Of a DNA stretch of 64,000 nucleotides, positions 46,981 through 57,378 are shown in pieces. How positions within the stretch are numbered: the first letter of the stretch is position 1; each line of letters starts with the position of its first letter. The stretch is from Caecitellus pseudoparvulus (Eukaryota; Bigyra: Bicosoecida): contig CBFFRQ010000013.1 of the NCBI GenBank assembly GCA_965644315.1, forward strand, positions 186,001 to 250,000. Reading direction: 5' to 3'. Position numbers and translations under genes: made by a program. The notes below the pieces were generated by a model that was given only the letters and a program-made list of their open reading frames with translations, was not told the DNA's origin and made no database searches.

Positions 46981-49900
46981 CTACCTCTGTTCGTCCATGT
47001 ACAGTGGTTCAGGGTTCTCTCGGCCCTGCGGCAGCTCAAATGGGCAGGGTTGTGGAGCCAGGGCCTGCAAAAATGCAGCCAGAGCTGCTTGCGTGTCTGC
47101 CGGAGCCTTCTGCATGTCATCGTTGACGCAGATGAACTTGGGCTTGGCTCCTCGCAGTTCATCCAAAGCCTTCAGTGTAGTGTTGAAGTCATCGCTGATC
47201 ATACGGAACCCGACTTCTCCAATGTCTCCCTCGGAGCTTTGGGGCGGGAACCGCGCGTGCTCTCTCAGTCCTTGCATCGCGGCCGCGCAGGCCAGCAGGT
47301 TGGCCAGGCTGGCGGCCGGCACCTGGACTTCCACAGCGTCAGCACGTAAATCTTGTGGCAGCGTGTAGCCAGGGAACAGACAACCCAGCAGCTCTCGCAT
47401 TCCGTCAGTGGTGGGGGGGCCTCCAGCCACCACCGCTGCCAAAGTGCGCAGCTCGTTCCACTCCAGCCTCCCCGAACCATCAGTGTCAAGTTCATCTCGC
47501 CAGTACTGCTCCAGGTTTATGCCTTCCCTCGCACCACCAGCTGTTAGGAATGTGAAGTACGCAAAGGCAAATTGCAAGTCCTGACCATGCCGAAAGCGGT
47601 GGTGAAGTGTGGAGTTCACTGCGTCTGGGAAAGTCGCCACAAGTGCCTCCATAGTGTCGATGCTTGCCATGTGGGGCATGTGGGCTGGCACCCGCCGGGT
47701 ATTGATGCCAAAGCGCTCATTCATGAGGCGATTCGTAAACACCAGGCTTTCTCCGTACAGATCCAACAAGCGCCGACGCTGAGCGTCGGTTGGCGGTGTA
47801 GGCTGTCCGGTACTGTGGGCGGCATTCGCCAGCGCCCGCCATGCAGTGGCTACTTCGCGCCCCGGGCGCCGGTCCCTGTGAAGCCACTGAATCTGCGCTG
47901 CCCGGTGTGCTCGAGAAGCGAGTGTCCTTGGCACGCGGTGAAAACGAAGGCTCCGCGGAGCTAAGGACACAACAGGCACAGCCACCCGGGAAGCAACCAC
48001 ACTCTCAGGGCGTGTAGCCAGGCGCCTTGAGCCCTGCTCTTGAGCCATGGCGTTGAGGCTGCTGCCATCTATGCTTTCCTCTGGGTCAGAAGATTCAGAG
48101 GCCGTCTCCACAGGCAGTGTGTCCGTTAGGTTCACGCGCAGGGGAATCTCCACTTCCAGGGCCGCTTCCTCCATGGCTTCTACAGATGCAGCCGAGCACT
48201 GACCAGACCGGCGGATGCCTGCCCCTCGGCAGCGCAACACCTCACTTCTAAGCATAAGTGGGCCGCGGTACATGACGCCGTATCGCAGCCAAAAGGGCAG
48301 GCTGTACACAACAATTGGATCTGCCAGCGCAGCCAGTTGTGGGTAGGCAGCCGCATCCCCTCGAGCCGCAGCCTTGATGCCCTGCTCGGACATGCGGAGC
48401 CGCTGAGACCAAGCATCCAGAGCAGTTGGAGCGCGATCAGGGTCAATGAGGACAACTGCTGTGTCGTGCAAAGCAAGGATAGCTGCCCTGCGCACGAACT
48501 GCGCGTCTCCTCGGTCAGCTGTGCGAGCTTTGGCTGACACTGATCGACTGAGCCAGTGCAGGTCTTGCAGAGGCACACTGATGGAAGCTTCAACGTCTTG
48601 GCACTCTTTCACCCATTCGTCCAGCACCGCGGTCTGGGATGCGCTGGGCGCAACACCCTCCTCTGTGATTGTGTGGCACACCGCAATCGCGGCTTGCGTG
48701 CGAGCTGCACAGCTGCCCTGGCCACCGCTTTCCCAAGCTCGCTGCAGAGCGATGCCTGCTGCAACAGACACCACACCATAGGTTCGTGCAGCACCTGCTG
48801 CTGCGGAAATGTTGACGTACAGCGCGGCCTCCAATGGCAACGAACCTGCCTCTCCAACTACGAGGAAGCCTTCCCCCCCCAGGGCCATCGAGTGAGCTTG
48901 AAACGTCACCTGAATCTCCATGGGCACGGTTCCATCCCCATGCATACCGGGGACTGCTCCTTGTGCCGCACGCCAAGCAGCTTTCCTGCAGGTCTGTGTA
49001 TCGTGGCTGCAAGCGGCTGCCAACTGCAAACAAGCTTTCGGAGCGGCACCGGGTACCACCGATTCCGGTTCAATGACTGGCAGCACCTGCAGTCTTGCCT
49101 GGAGCTGCAAGTCAGACTGACCTTGTGTGATTTGCTCCGCAGGCGCTTGGTCGGAGGGGGGCGTGCCCGTGGCAGTGTCAGCGGGCTGCACAGACTGGAC
49201 GAAGTTCTGCAAGGCAGCCCACGCTGACTTGGAGGAAGCCTGCTGACTCTCGTGAAGCTGCACCTTGGCCGCAGATCCAGACACGCCAGTATACATCGCT
49301 GCAACTCCGCAATCTCCCGCGTCGTAAGCGCACGAGGGCACGTTGCACCGCGTGTCACACATGCGATCCGCGACCCACGTGGAGGGGCACCCCGGCATGC
49401 ACGGGGCGTTTGCAGAAGACCCGGGCAGACCTGAGTGGCGTGTTCGAATGGTGGAATTCGTGCAGTCACCCCCGTCGAACTGGCAGGTGGTGGTGTTGCA
49501 CGCAGTGTCGCAGAAGCCGTCGCCTAGCCAGGAATCCACACACCCCTTCGCACACTTCGGCACCTGCCAGTCGAGGTAAACACGCTGCCCCGTGCTGGGA
49601 GAGTAAAAATCTTCTGGTCGCACTGGTGCCCCCAGCAGAACGTCGTCGTTGAAGTACACGAAGCGCTTGGAGAGCCCAGGGATGCGGTGCAGGTTCAGTT
49701 CGATGGCGGGCGACGCAAACACAGGCAGCAGCGCTGGGTCGGGGAAGATGGCGCTGTGTGGGACGACGTGCAGCCGGGGATGGGACGTGTCCAACCACAC
49801 AGGCACTTGACCGTTCGTCACGAGGAACACCTGCCGCACCCACGGAGCGTACTTGAACAGGCTGCGCAGACTGTACCGCAGCTCGCCTGAGTCGCGGAAC

Positions 49901-50223
49901 CGGTTGGCACTGGCAGCATCTGTGCCTTCACTGGCATTGCCAGACCGGACACTGACACCTTCAATCTCCTTCCACTTGGCCATGTCTGCCAGCCATCGTG
50001 GGTCGCTGCCATTCACCCATGTGTACACTACGTCAATTGGCTCTGGGCACAAGTCCACAAAGCGGCCGGCAATGTTGTCTGCGACACCACAACCTGCACT
50101 CTCCTGGCGTTCACCAGGCTGCACATGAGAGTGATCAATGATATGCAGCACTCCCAGACTGGCAAGCGCCCCTAAACACAGTCTGCGGGGAGCAAGCGTG
50201 GCGAGTTGGAGGGGGCGAGCCAT
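46981..50223 (-). CDS. GNPTAB: Stealth-family sugar-phosphate transferase, GNPTAB-like (GlcNAc-1-phosphotransferase)
   Basis: In animals GNPTAB adds GlcNAc-1-phosphate to lysosomal enzymes, the first step of mannose-6-phosphate tagging, in the cis-Golgi. From Met 50223 there are 1080 residues with an N-terminal signal anchor (residues about 14-27). The four Stealth regions are visible: IDVVYTWVNGSDP, the long RFRDSGELRYSLRSLFKYAPWV block with FVYFNDDVLLG, FRHGQDLQFAFAYFTF and FICVNDDM. Between them are two Notch/LNR-type Cys modules (CVDSWLGDGFCDTACN, CDTRCNVPSCAYDAGDC) and an EF-hand, DTDGSGRLEWNE. This combination is specific to GNPTAB-like proteins. The spacer between LNR and CR3 is long and Ser-rich. 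The DMAP-interaction domain of the human protein is not evident. No intron needed. Confidence 0.9.
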   Translation of the reverse strand: MARPLQLATLAPRRLCLGALASLGVLHIIDHSHVQPGERQESAGCGVADNIAGRFVDLCPEPIDVVYTWVNGSDPRWLADMAKWKEIEGVSVRSGNASEGTDAASANRFRDSGELRYSLRSLFKYAPWVRQVFLVTNGQVPVWLDTSHPRLHVVPHSAIFPDPALLPVFASPAIELNLHRIPGLSKRFVYFNDDVLLGAPVRPEDFYSPSTGQRVYLDWQVPKCAKGCVDSWLGDGFCDTACNTTTCQFDGGDCTNSTIRTRHSGLPGSSANAPCMPGCPSTWVADRMCDTRCNVPSCAYDAGDCGVAAMYTGVSGSAAKVQLHESQQASSKSAWAALQNFVQSVQPADTATGTPPSDQAPAEQITQGQSDLQLQARLQVLPVIEPESVVPGAAPKACLQLAAACSHDTQTCRKAAWRAAQGAVPGMHGDGTVPMEIQVTFQAHSMALGGEGFLVVGEAGSLPLEAALYVNISAAAGAARTYGVVSVAAGIALQRAWESGGQGSCAARTQAAIAVCHTITEEGVAPSASQTAVLDEWVKECQDVEASISVPLQDLHWLSRSVSAKARTADRGDAQFVRRAAILALHDTAVVLIDPDRAPTALDAWSQRLRMSEQGIKAAARGDAAAYPQLAALADPIVVYSLPFWLRYGVMYRGPLMLRSEVLRCRGAGIRRSGQCSAASVEAMEEAALEVEIPLRVNLTDTLPVETASESSDPEESIDGSSLNAMAQEQGSRRLATRPESVVASRVAVPVVSLAPRSLRFHRVPRTLASRAHRAAQIQWLHRDRRPGREVATAWRALANAAHSTGQPTPPTDAQRRRLLDLYGESLVFTNRLMNERFGINTRRVPAHMPHMASIDTMEALVATFPDAVNSTLHHRFRHGQDLQFAFAYFTFLTAGGAREGINLEQYWRDELDTDGSGRLEWNELRTLAAVVAGGPPTTDGMRELLGCLFPGYTLPQDLRADAVEVQVPAASLANLLACAAAMQGLREHARFPPQSSEGDIGEVGFRMISDDFNTTLKALDELRGAKPKFICVNDDMQKAPADTQAALAAFLQALAPQPCPFELPQGRENPEPLYMDEQR

Positions 50224-50774
50224 CGAATTCCGCACGCTCTCGCGCACAAGAAGACAAGCCCGCTGCGGCGGCCTAGAAACTGCAGCAGCCGGGCTCGGGC
50301 GATTCCGAGTGTGCTAGCATCCATAACCACCTCCCCTTGTTCAAGTTGGGAACCATCAGCCGAAACCTGCCAGTCGTGCCGGCCAAGGCTACTTTCAGCA
50401 CCTGCGGCAGCAACAAGATTTGCTCGTGGTCCTTGGCAAACGTGGCCAACCAATCTGCCACCACGACTCTGGTGACGTGGCCTTGGTTGAAGGTGCTGTT
50501 ATGCTCGATGCGTCGCTTTGCTTCTCCCGCAGGGTAGCATATGGTGGCGAATGAGGGCTGGCACGTGATTCGCACAGAGGGCTCCCGCGAGGAGGGCTCC
50601 ACCCCATGACGTGAGCGACAGAGATTCACTTGCCCCAGCACGCCAAAATACTCATGTATGCGCTACCCACACTCGGATGCTGTGCCATTGGTACTAGCAG
50701 CAGAGATTGCCTCCTTCCACTGAAGCTGCCTCCAAGCGCTTTCAGCTCACGACCTTGCCTTTCGACCGGCAAAC
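50224..50774. other. Divergent spacer between GNPTAB-like and SPFH genes
   Basis: A 551-bp head-to-head region. The frame upstream of the GNPTAB-like ATG stays open for a few codons without another Met. No coding or RNA signal recognised. Confidence 0.4.
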
Positions 50775-52306
50775 ATGGCTGACACCACAGGAATTGTTGT
50801 GGCAGTGGTGGTGGTTGTGCTTCTACTTGTTGTGATCCCGCTGTACTATGCAGTGCAGATTGTTCGCGAGAAGGTGCGTCTTGAGAGGCTGCAGGAAAGC
50901 CAGCGTTATCCCCGCGTTTCACCTGCACTTTGGCAAGGCACTTTACGGGCCCCTGCCGCGTGTGCGCACCCAAACTGCCGCGCCTCTCATAGGAAACCAT
51001 CGTCGTGGAGCGACTGGGGAAGTTTGTGGGGGTGAAAACGGCAGGGTGCCACTTCTTGACCCCTTGCATCGACTGCCCTCGCACGTGCGTCTCGCTCATG
51101 TGCTCGGGCCGCCTTGAAGCCCGAGCCGGAGTTACGTGACTATGCACGCCCATCACGTGCGTCTCTTGCAGGTACTCTGTGCGGTACTTCATCACCAGCA
51201 ACACTGGGCGCCTGGTGCGTGCGGTTGGCCGCCTTGCGCCTTGCGCGCACTTCCGCGCAAGTTCCAGGCTGCACTTCAGCGCTTTGCACTCCCACCGCCC
51301 TGTCCTGTGCAGGAGCTGGTGTCCAAGTCGAACCAAACCCGAGTGTCCATGCAGAATGAAGGTGTGTGGCCTGCGTGGATTCGGCGCAGACGCGCTGCCA
51401 TGCACCGCATTCGCCCGCCCTTGCCACAGTTCTGGACTTTCCCAAGCAGCAAGTCATCACTCGTGACAACGCCATGGTGAGGCCGCCTGCTGGTGTTGTC
51501 ACGCCCCTCCCGTGCCCCACCCTATGCCCCGTTGAGCACCACAGGTGTCTTTGGATGCCCTGCTGAACTACAAGGTGGTGAACGCAAGCGTGAGTTGCGT
51601 CCGGGTCACACCGCGCACGCTCGACCGCGCCTGACGCAGCCTGCTGAGCACTGCTCCGGTCTACCTCTTGCTGCAGGTCATGCTGTACAACACCCAGAAC
51701 TTGCCTCGCATGATGTCCAAGGTCCTCCAGGCCCAGCTGCGTAACGTAGCGGGCAGCCTGGATGTGGATCAACTCATTGAGTCCACAGTCGGCCTGAACC
51801 GGGTTGGCGCTGAGATGAAGCGCATTGCCACTCGCTGGGGCGTGCACGTGGAGTTCGTGAAGATTCAACGCGTGGAGGCAGGCAACCTGTCCCAGGACCT
51901 GGAGAAGAAGAAGAACGCGGACCTGAAGAACAAGGAGGTGCTCATCCAGGCCAAGGCCCAGAAGCAGACTTCCGTCATTGACGCTGAGGGCCAGCGCGAC
52001 AAGATGATTCGCGAGGCAGAAGGAGAGGCTCAAGCCATTCGCTCCCGCGCCCGAGGTGATGCCAAGGCCATTGTCAACCAGGCCCGCGCAGAGGCTGACT
52101 CTGTCAAGGAGATTGCCCGCGCCATCCGGCGCAGTGGCGAGAACCCCACGAAGTACCTGCTCGCGCTGAAGTACATCGAGACCCTACGCGAGATCATGTC
52201 TCGCCCCTCCACCACCATCAAGCTGCTGCCCAAGGAGACGGCCTTCCTCCAAGCCTCCCAAGCGCTCGGCCTCAGCACCGTCAACCCAGGCGGCCGCCGG
52301 GCGTGA
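50775..52306 (+). CDS. SPFH/Band 7 membrane protein, seven exons
   Basis: Stomatin/prohibitin-superfamily scaffold of membrane microdomains. Exons: 50775-50873, 50993-51084, 51172-51214, 51313-51361, 51430-51476, 51545-51589 and 51677-52306, 334 residues. One N-terminal transmembrane helix (residues 7-25) ends in YYAVQIVREK. The SPFH core follows: TIVVERLGKFVGVKTAGCHFLTP, FPKQQVITRDNAM and SLDALLNYKVVNA, then the stomatin-like VLQAQLRNVAGSLDVDQLI. A long Ala/Glu/Lys coiled coil with DAEGQRDKMIREAEGEAQAI and a short PKETAF tail ends it. It resembles bacterial and plastid/mitochondrial stomatin-like proteins more than flotillin or prohibitin. With six introns in 1.5 kb it is the most interrupted gene in the window; all donors are GTGxGx type and phases agree. 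Confidence 0.88.
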
Positions 52307-52513
52307 AGACCACCCCCCTCCGCAGAACGTGCCCAAAGGTATTCTGCAATGCAGTGCGTTTCTCACTTCTCTCCAGGAACTGTAGCTGCATGCTCGCCGA
52401 CGTGCAGGCAGCTCATTGTTGTCGGCGACTATCGGTCACCGTTGTACACCACGGGCACCATCGCAGTGCAGTTGCGACGCCTATCTGTTTAGCCTCACGC
52501 GGTGCGAGGGGCA

Positions 52514-54858
52514 ATGGAGAGTGTGCAGGACATTGAAAGGATTTGCCGATCCCTCAAGGCGCCGCCAGATGTCCAGCAAGCCATGTAAGCTCAGGTGCCG
52601 TTGCAAGCCGTTGGCAGTCTGCCACACCTTCCCGCTTGACCCAAGCGCCCGCAGAGCAAGACTTGAAGTATCTGGAGATCCCTGTGATGCAAGTTCCATC
52701 ATACGCTGGCTGCTGGCTGAGGCGTCTCAGTTTGTGGCGCAGGCCGTGCTTCAAAGTGTACGTGTGTGGCACACGGCGATTTCCGCACATGGCTGCCTTC
52801 ACGACACTCCGCCGTCCGCGCGCAGAAACGGGCACTGTTCGGAAAGTCTGGGAAGCGCCTTGCGATCGAGTCCATGATAGTGTGTCGGGAGGTCTTGGGG
52901 TTGCAGCTCGCCTTGACGCCTGATCAGTTCATGAAGGCAGGCAGCTTCGTCAAGCGGCGCAGGGAGCTGGTGGTGCAGGTTGCCCGCAGCGTGCAGGCAC
53001 TGCACCGAGAAGGACTCGTGAAGCGAAAGCTGCACTCGAAACACACCAAGGCCTACAGCACGTGCGTGCCGTGCATTGCGCCGCGCGATCCAGCCTGCAT
53101 GCACACTCCGGCACTGTGCACAGGTCTGTCGTGCCCAGGTGCGCGACTCGCCACGACATTCGATCTGAGCGTGCCACTCGACAAAAGGAGGTAAAGACGC
53201 ATCGTCGCGTATCTCCATGGCGTCCAGCGAGTGGGACTTGTGATGGGTGTGGGGGCGCCGTCTGCTCCGCCATCAAGCGTGCTCCACGAAGACGCCACGA
53301 CCCAGAGCGAACCGATCGGCTGTACAGGGGCAAAGCATCCGTGGCTGCTGCAGCGGCACAGCAGCGGCGTGTCAATCCTGAGGCCAGCAAGCCTGCGCTG
53401 GCAGCAGCTCCCTTCAAGCCGCATGTCGGGTGGGATGCTGTCGCGTTAGGGCGGGGTGCCTGGGCTTCTGCTTCGTACACCTTGCACGGTCGACTCGGCG
53501 AGGGGGGTTATGCAGAGCCTCAGCAGGCGCCTGTGCCTTTTCAAGGCAAGCAAGGACACTCCAGGCTGGTGTCACAGCCTCCTGAGCTGCCCCCAGAATT
53601 TGAAGCTGATCCGCTGCTAGCTCGGCTGGGCAGAACGCTTGCAAGTAGTGCTGCAACTTTGGACGCAGGCAAGTACGCTTTGCGGTTCTGGAGGGGCGAA
53701 GCTGGCACATTTGACCGGAATTTGGGAAGGCAACAGGCTGAGTCTGCCGAGCCTGCAACGGATGCTTGCGGCCCTGTGGATGGTGCGAGAAGCTTGTGCG
53801 GGGAAGCGAGGGCGGTTACTTCTGCTGACTGCAGGGCCGACGCAGCCCCGGAGCAGGAAGAGGTGCCCACAGCACCAAAGCAGACACCTCCTCCAGCGGC
53901 TGTCTCTGATGCTTTGAGACAGACGCTATCTGCAGTGTCGGCCGGCATGAGTGGGGCGTTGGCTGGTGTGGCGGATCGACTGGAGGGGCTAAGCAGCCGC
54001 CTTGCTGTCCTGGAGGCGAAGAAGGTCGCCCTGGAGAAGCGAGTGCAGGGCAAAACACAAGATGCAAGCAAGGCAACAGAGTCAGGCACGCATCAGACCC
54101 GCGCACAGAGCGCTGACACTGGGATCGCTGCAGACAGCAGTCGCAGCCGTGAGAGCAAGGCTGGCACGGAGCCGGGAAACACCGCAGAGCCGAAGGAGGC
54201 ATTGGGCTCACACCCGTCAACGCCATCTGATGCCGCTGTTCCTTTGTCGCAAATTGCCACTGCGATGGATGAAGCTGCAGTACGGTGCCCCCAGCGCCAG
54301 CTCGTGACGCACCTGCCAGACGGATTCTTGGACTCGGCTGCCTGCGCTCATGAGGTGTCAGAACAGGAGGGGGGGCCAAGCACCACCAAGGACATGCCTG
54401 TTGGCAAACTTGGTGGGGTGTACTCCACCCACCTGCAGCAGTTACTGCGAGCAGGCACAACAGACTACGTTGCGGGAGCACTGGCTTCCAAATGGTCGGC
54501 AGCCTCCGTGCCACCCCCAACACCGTTGGAGCCAAAACCATCTACCAAGCCGCGCCAAGGTTCAGAGGAGCTGGAGGAGCAATTTGCGGCAGCCAGGGCA
54601 AGCTTGCACCGCGCTGAGGCACGACACACGAAGGAGTGGCTTGCATTTTCACAGTCAGATCCGCAGGGGCAAACGCAGGAGCTGCGGGAGGAGACTGATT
54701 TGGAGTCCAAAGACGGCAGTGACAGCACTGAGCCTGCACCTGCAGTGGAAGGGGGTGTCACAGAGGAGCAAGAGGCACAGGCAGGCGCCTGGGCGGAGCC
54801 GGCACTAGAGGGCAAACACTCTGACTCTGCTGGCAGTGTGCTAAACTTCTGGGGGTGA
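52514..54858 (+). CDS. CEP44: CEP44-like centriolar protein
   Basis: In animals CEP44 sits inside the proximal centriole and is needed for centriole-to-centrosome conversion. Exons 52514-52584, 52655-52757, 52826-53061 and 53124-54858, about 714 residues. The last acceptor could instead be at 53138. The N-terminal 130 residues match the CEP44 domain by eye: SGDPCDASSIIRWLLAEASQ (human KGDPAASLPIISYSFTSYSP), FVAQAVLQS, LAIESMIVCREVLG, LTPDQFMKAGSFVKRR and VQVARSVQALHRE. The remainder is low-complexity, Ala/Glu/Pro-rich, with a short heptad stretch MSGALAGVADRLEGLSSRLA. Human CEP44 is about 390 residues, so the C-terminal extension is large. The stop lies 9 nt from the stop of the opposite gene. 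Confidence 0.75.
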
Positions 54859-54867
54859 TGCTCCACC

Positions 54868-57168
54868 TCAGCGCTTCTTTTTGCCGCCCCGCTTGCCCCT
54901 GCGCTTCTTCTTGCCATCTGCCTTGCCGCTCTGCACGGGCATGGCGGCCGCCACTGCCATGGCTTGGCGCAGCTGCGCCTCCACGTCGCCAGCAGGGCGG
55001 AAGGTCTCAGCCCACTCCTGCACATCCACATCAGCGGGCAGGGGTGGCGTAGCCAATTTGGCCATGAGCTTGCCCGCTGCCTTCGCGTTGGCTGGCGTAA
55101 AGCCTGCCGCGGCGGGGGGCGCTTGCCCGGAGGCTGCCTCAGACTCGGCTGGCTTGGGTTCGCTGGCAATGACGAGCTGGTTCACGCTGCTCTCGTCGTC
55201 AATGCACTGGTACACGCGGGAAAAGGTGGTCTCCAGGGCAGCTTGGATGGCGTTGAAGCCTTGCGTCGTGCGGGACGCGACGTTCACCAGCATGACGCCG
55301 CCCGGCAGGAGACGGCGGGCAGCCCCCTGCAGCACGTCCTGCTCCAGGAAGGCGGGGGGCGGGAAGGACACGCCAGATGCGAGGTCCTTGCTGTCCACGT
55401 CCAAAATGACAGCGTGCACCTTCTCCCCGGCGGGGTCCTTGAGCACTGCCACGCCATCTGCCTGGGTCAAGGTGGTGGTTGGGCCTGTCGCGAAGCCGAA
55501 GTGCTTCTCGGCCATGCTCACGACAGCAGGGCTGATTTCCACACTCTCCACCGCCATGAAGGGGTAGTGCTTGGCCAAGAACATAGGCAGGCCGCCGCCG
55601 CCCAGCCCCACAAGGAGCACCTTGAAGGCCTGAGGCCCGGCGCCGGCGCCGCCCTCGGCCTTGGCCAGGGCTGTGGAGGCGGTGAGCAGGGGCCGCGTCA
55701 CGAGTCCCAGCGCACCAGCCATGGCCGCATGGAACTCAAAGGCCAGGAAGCTGTGGTCCACGGGCAACTCGCCGGGGCCGACAGGCGTGTCAGCGGGTGC
55801 CGCCGCCAGCCGCCCCTCTGTCTGCACTGCCGCCTGGTTGCTGCTGAACACCATGCGCCGCGCAGAGGGGGCTGGCGCAGACGCATCCTCCCACACATCT
55901 TCGATAATGGCCACTTGGCCGTCCTCCAGCGTAATGCGCTCCACCTCCTCCCGGCGCCCCAAGTCGCTGGCTACTGCCAAGAAGGGCATTGGGCCCGACG
56001 CACCTTCCAGCGCCAGCTGCCCCATCGTCGGGCTCAGCTCTGCTTGCACCTCCGCAACTTCGCCAAAGGTGTGCCCACGGCCCAGGGTGACGAAGACGAG
56101 GCGGGAGTAGCCCTGCCCCTCCGCCAGCTGCAGGCGCCCGTTGTCAGAGGCGAACACCCACTCCACTTCGCGCCCCTGAGGCACCAGCAGCACGCCACAG
56201 GACTTGCCTTTCACAGCCGTGTCCACGACTGCCACCCTGAAGCGGGGCTCGTCGGCTGTGGCAGCCGCAGAGGCGCCTGGGGTCACCACACCGCTGCCCT
56301 GAGCGGGGACATCGAACACCACCACTCGCCCCGGGCTGACGCGCTGCAGGTCCCCCAAGGACTTGAACTTCCACTGCACGTCGTGCACCGTCGCGGTCAG
56401 GGATGGCAGGCCCTGCCCCGCCAGGTCCCCCTGCAGCCAGGCCTGCAGTTCAGGCGGGCAGGCGCCCGAGGCGACTGGGGCGGGCAGGGTGGCAGCCTGC
56501 ACGAGGTCCGTCCCGGAGCCCTTGCGGAAGAGGGCCAGGAAGGGGCACAGGGCGGACACGGAGTCTGCCGGCTGGAAGGGAACGAGGAGGCCTTGGGCCC
56601 CTGGCATGCCGGCCAGGAGCGCCCCGAGCACGTGGTCTTGCAGCAGGGACACACAGGCGTACACGCCGCCAGGCCGCAGCATGCGGTTCACTTCCCGGAA
56701 CAGGCGGGAGACGTCAGCCATGACGGCCTTGCTGTCGTCGGCGGCCAGGGCATCCAGAGCGCCCTTGTCCACGACCACATCGAAGGCTGCGTCGGGCAGG
56801 CCAGAGTCCAGCATGTCAGCCACGTGCCAGGTCATGCCGGGGCGAGCGCTGTTGCGCTTGGCCATGGCGGCGATGACTTCCTCCGAGAAGTCAATGTTGG
56901 TGATGTCCTCCAGGCCGTCGTCGTACATGTCTGCCGACAGCTCACTGTTGCCGCAGCCGATCATGAGCACCTTGGCAGCGCCAGGCCCAGCTGTGACCTT
57001 GCTGGCCACTGGCTGCACCATGCCCCTCAAGTCCTTCCACTCGCCATACCACTCAAACGCAGACTTGCGCTGCTTGAAGAATGACTCCCAATATTCCTTG
57101 CTCCGAAACTCCTGCTTCTGGGACGGCAGGAGCTTGCCTGCGGCAGGCTTTGCCTCAGCGGCAGCCAT
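54868..57168 (-). CDS. METTL13: METTL13-like double methyltransferase (eEF1A methyltransferase family)
   Basis: Human METTL13 methylates Lys55 and the N-terminus of eEF1A with two separate Rossmann domains. From Met 57168 (preceded by AACATGG-type context) there are 766 residues, intronless. The N-terminal domain begins EYWESFFKQRKSAFEWYGEW, with SAM motif I VLMIGCGNSELSADMYD, NIDFSEEVI and VVVDKGALDAL. The C-terminal spermidine-synthase-like domain has VGLGGGGLPMFLAKHYP, VESVEISPAVVSMAEKHFGF and ILDVDSKD. A Lys/Arg-rich tail (KKKRRGKRGGKKKR) could be a nuclear or ribosome-binding signal. Both SAM sites look intact. The frame is open for 51 codons upstream, but that part is not conserved. Confidence 0.93.
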   Translation of the reverse strand: MAAAEAKPAAGKLLPSQKQEFRSKEYWESFFKQRKSAFEWYGEWKDLRGMVQPVASKVTAGPGAAKVLMIGCGNSELSADMYDDGLEDITNIDFSEEVIAAMAKRNSARPGMTWHVADMLDSGLPDAAFDVVVDKGALDALAADDSKAVMADVSRLFREVNRMLRPGGVYACVSLLQDHVLGALLAGMPGAQGLLVPFQPADSVSALCPFLALFRKGSGTDLVQAATLPAPVASGACPPELQAWLQGDLAGQGLPSLTATVHDVQWKFKSLGDLQRVSPGRVVVFDVPAQGSGVVTPGASAAATADEPRFRVAVVDTAVKGKSCGVLLVPQGREVEWVFASDNGRLQLAEGQGYSRLVFVTLGRGHTFGEVAEVQAELSPTMGQLALEGASGPMPFLAVASDLGRREEVERITLEDGQVAIIEDVWEDASAPAPSARRMVFSSNQAAVQTEGRLAAAPADTPVGPGELPVDHSFLAFEFHAAMAGALGLVTRPLLTASTALAKAEGGAGAGPQAFKVLLVGLGGGGLPMFLAKHYPFMAVESVEISPAVVSMAEKHFGFATGPTTTLTQADGVAVLKDPAGEKVHAVILDVDSKDLASGVSFPPPAFLEQDVLQGAARRLLPGGVMLVNVASRTTQGFNAIQAALETTFSRVYQCIDDESSVNQLVIASEPKPAESEAASGQAPPAAAGFTPANAKAAGKLMAKLATPPLPADVDVQEWAETFRPAGDVEAQLRQAMAVAAAMPVQSGKADGKKKRRGKRGGKKKR

Positions 57169-57378
57169 GTTCAATTTCCGCTCCGAAAGTGATGCCCGCG
57201 TGCCCAGGCTCGGCGCCAAACGCAACGCTGCAGGGGACGGCTGTTTCTGAGCATGTATCATACGGGGAGGAGGGCAGGCGCGACCGTGTTTGGTTTGTGT
57301 ATTGTACTGTGCGGAGTGCACGCTCGAGACAGCGCACAGCAGAACAGGGTCGCGGCAAAACGCCTGAGAGGGAGAGCT

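Noticed and set aside
52307-53061. Separate small genes between the SPFH gene and the large frame at 53062
   Set aside because: The short frames chain in phase into a CEP44 domain and lead into the long frame, so one gene explains them better.
54964-57084. 706-codon open frame on the plus strand opposite METTL13
   Set aside because: Gly/His/Gln-rich composition with no motif. It mirrors a well-supported methyltransferase on the minus strand, and long antisense frames are expected in GC-rich coding DNA.
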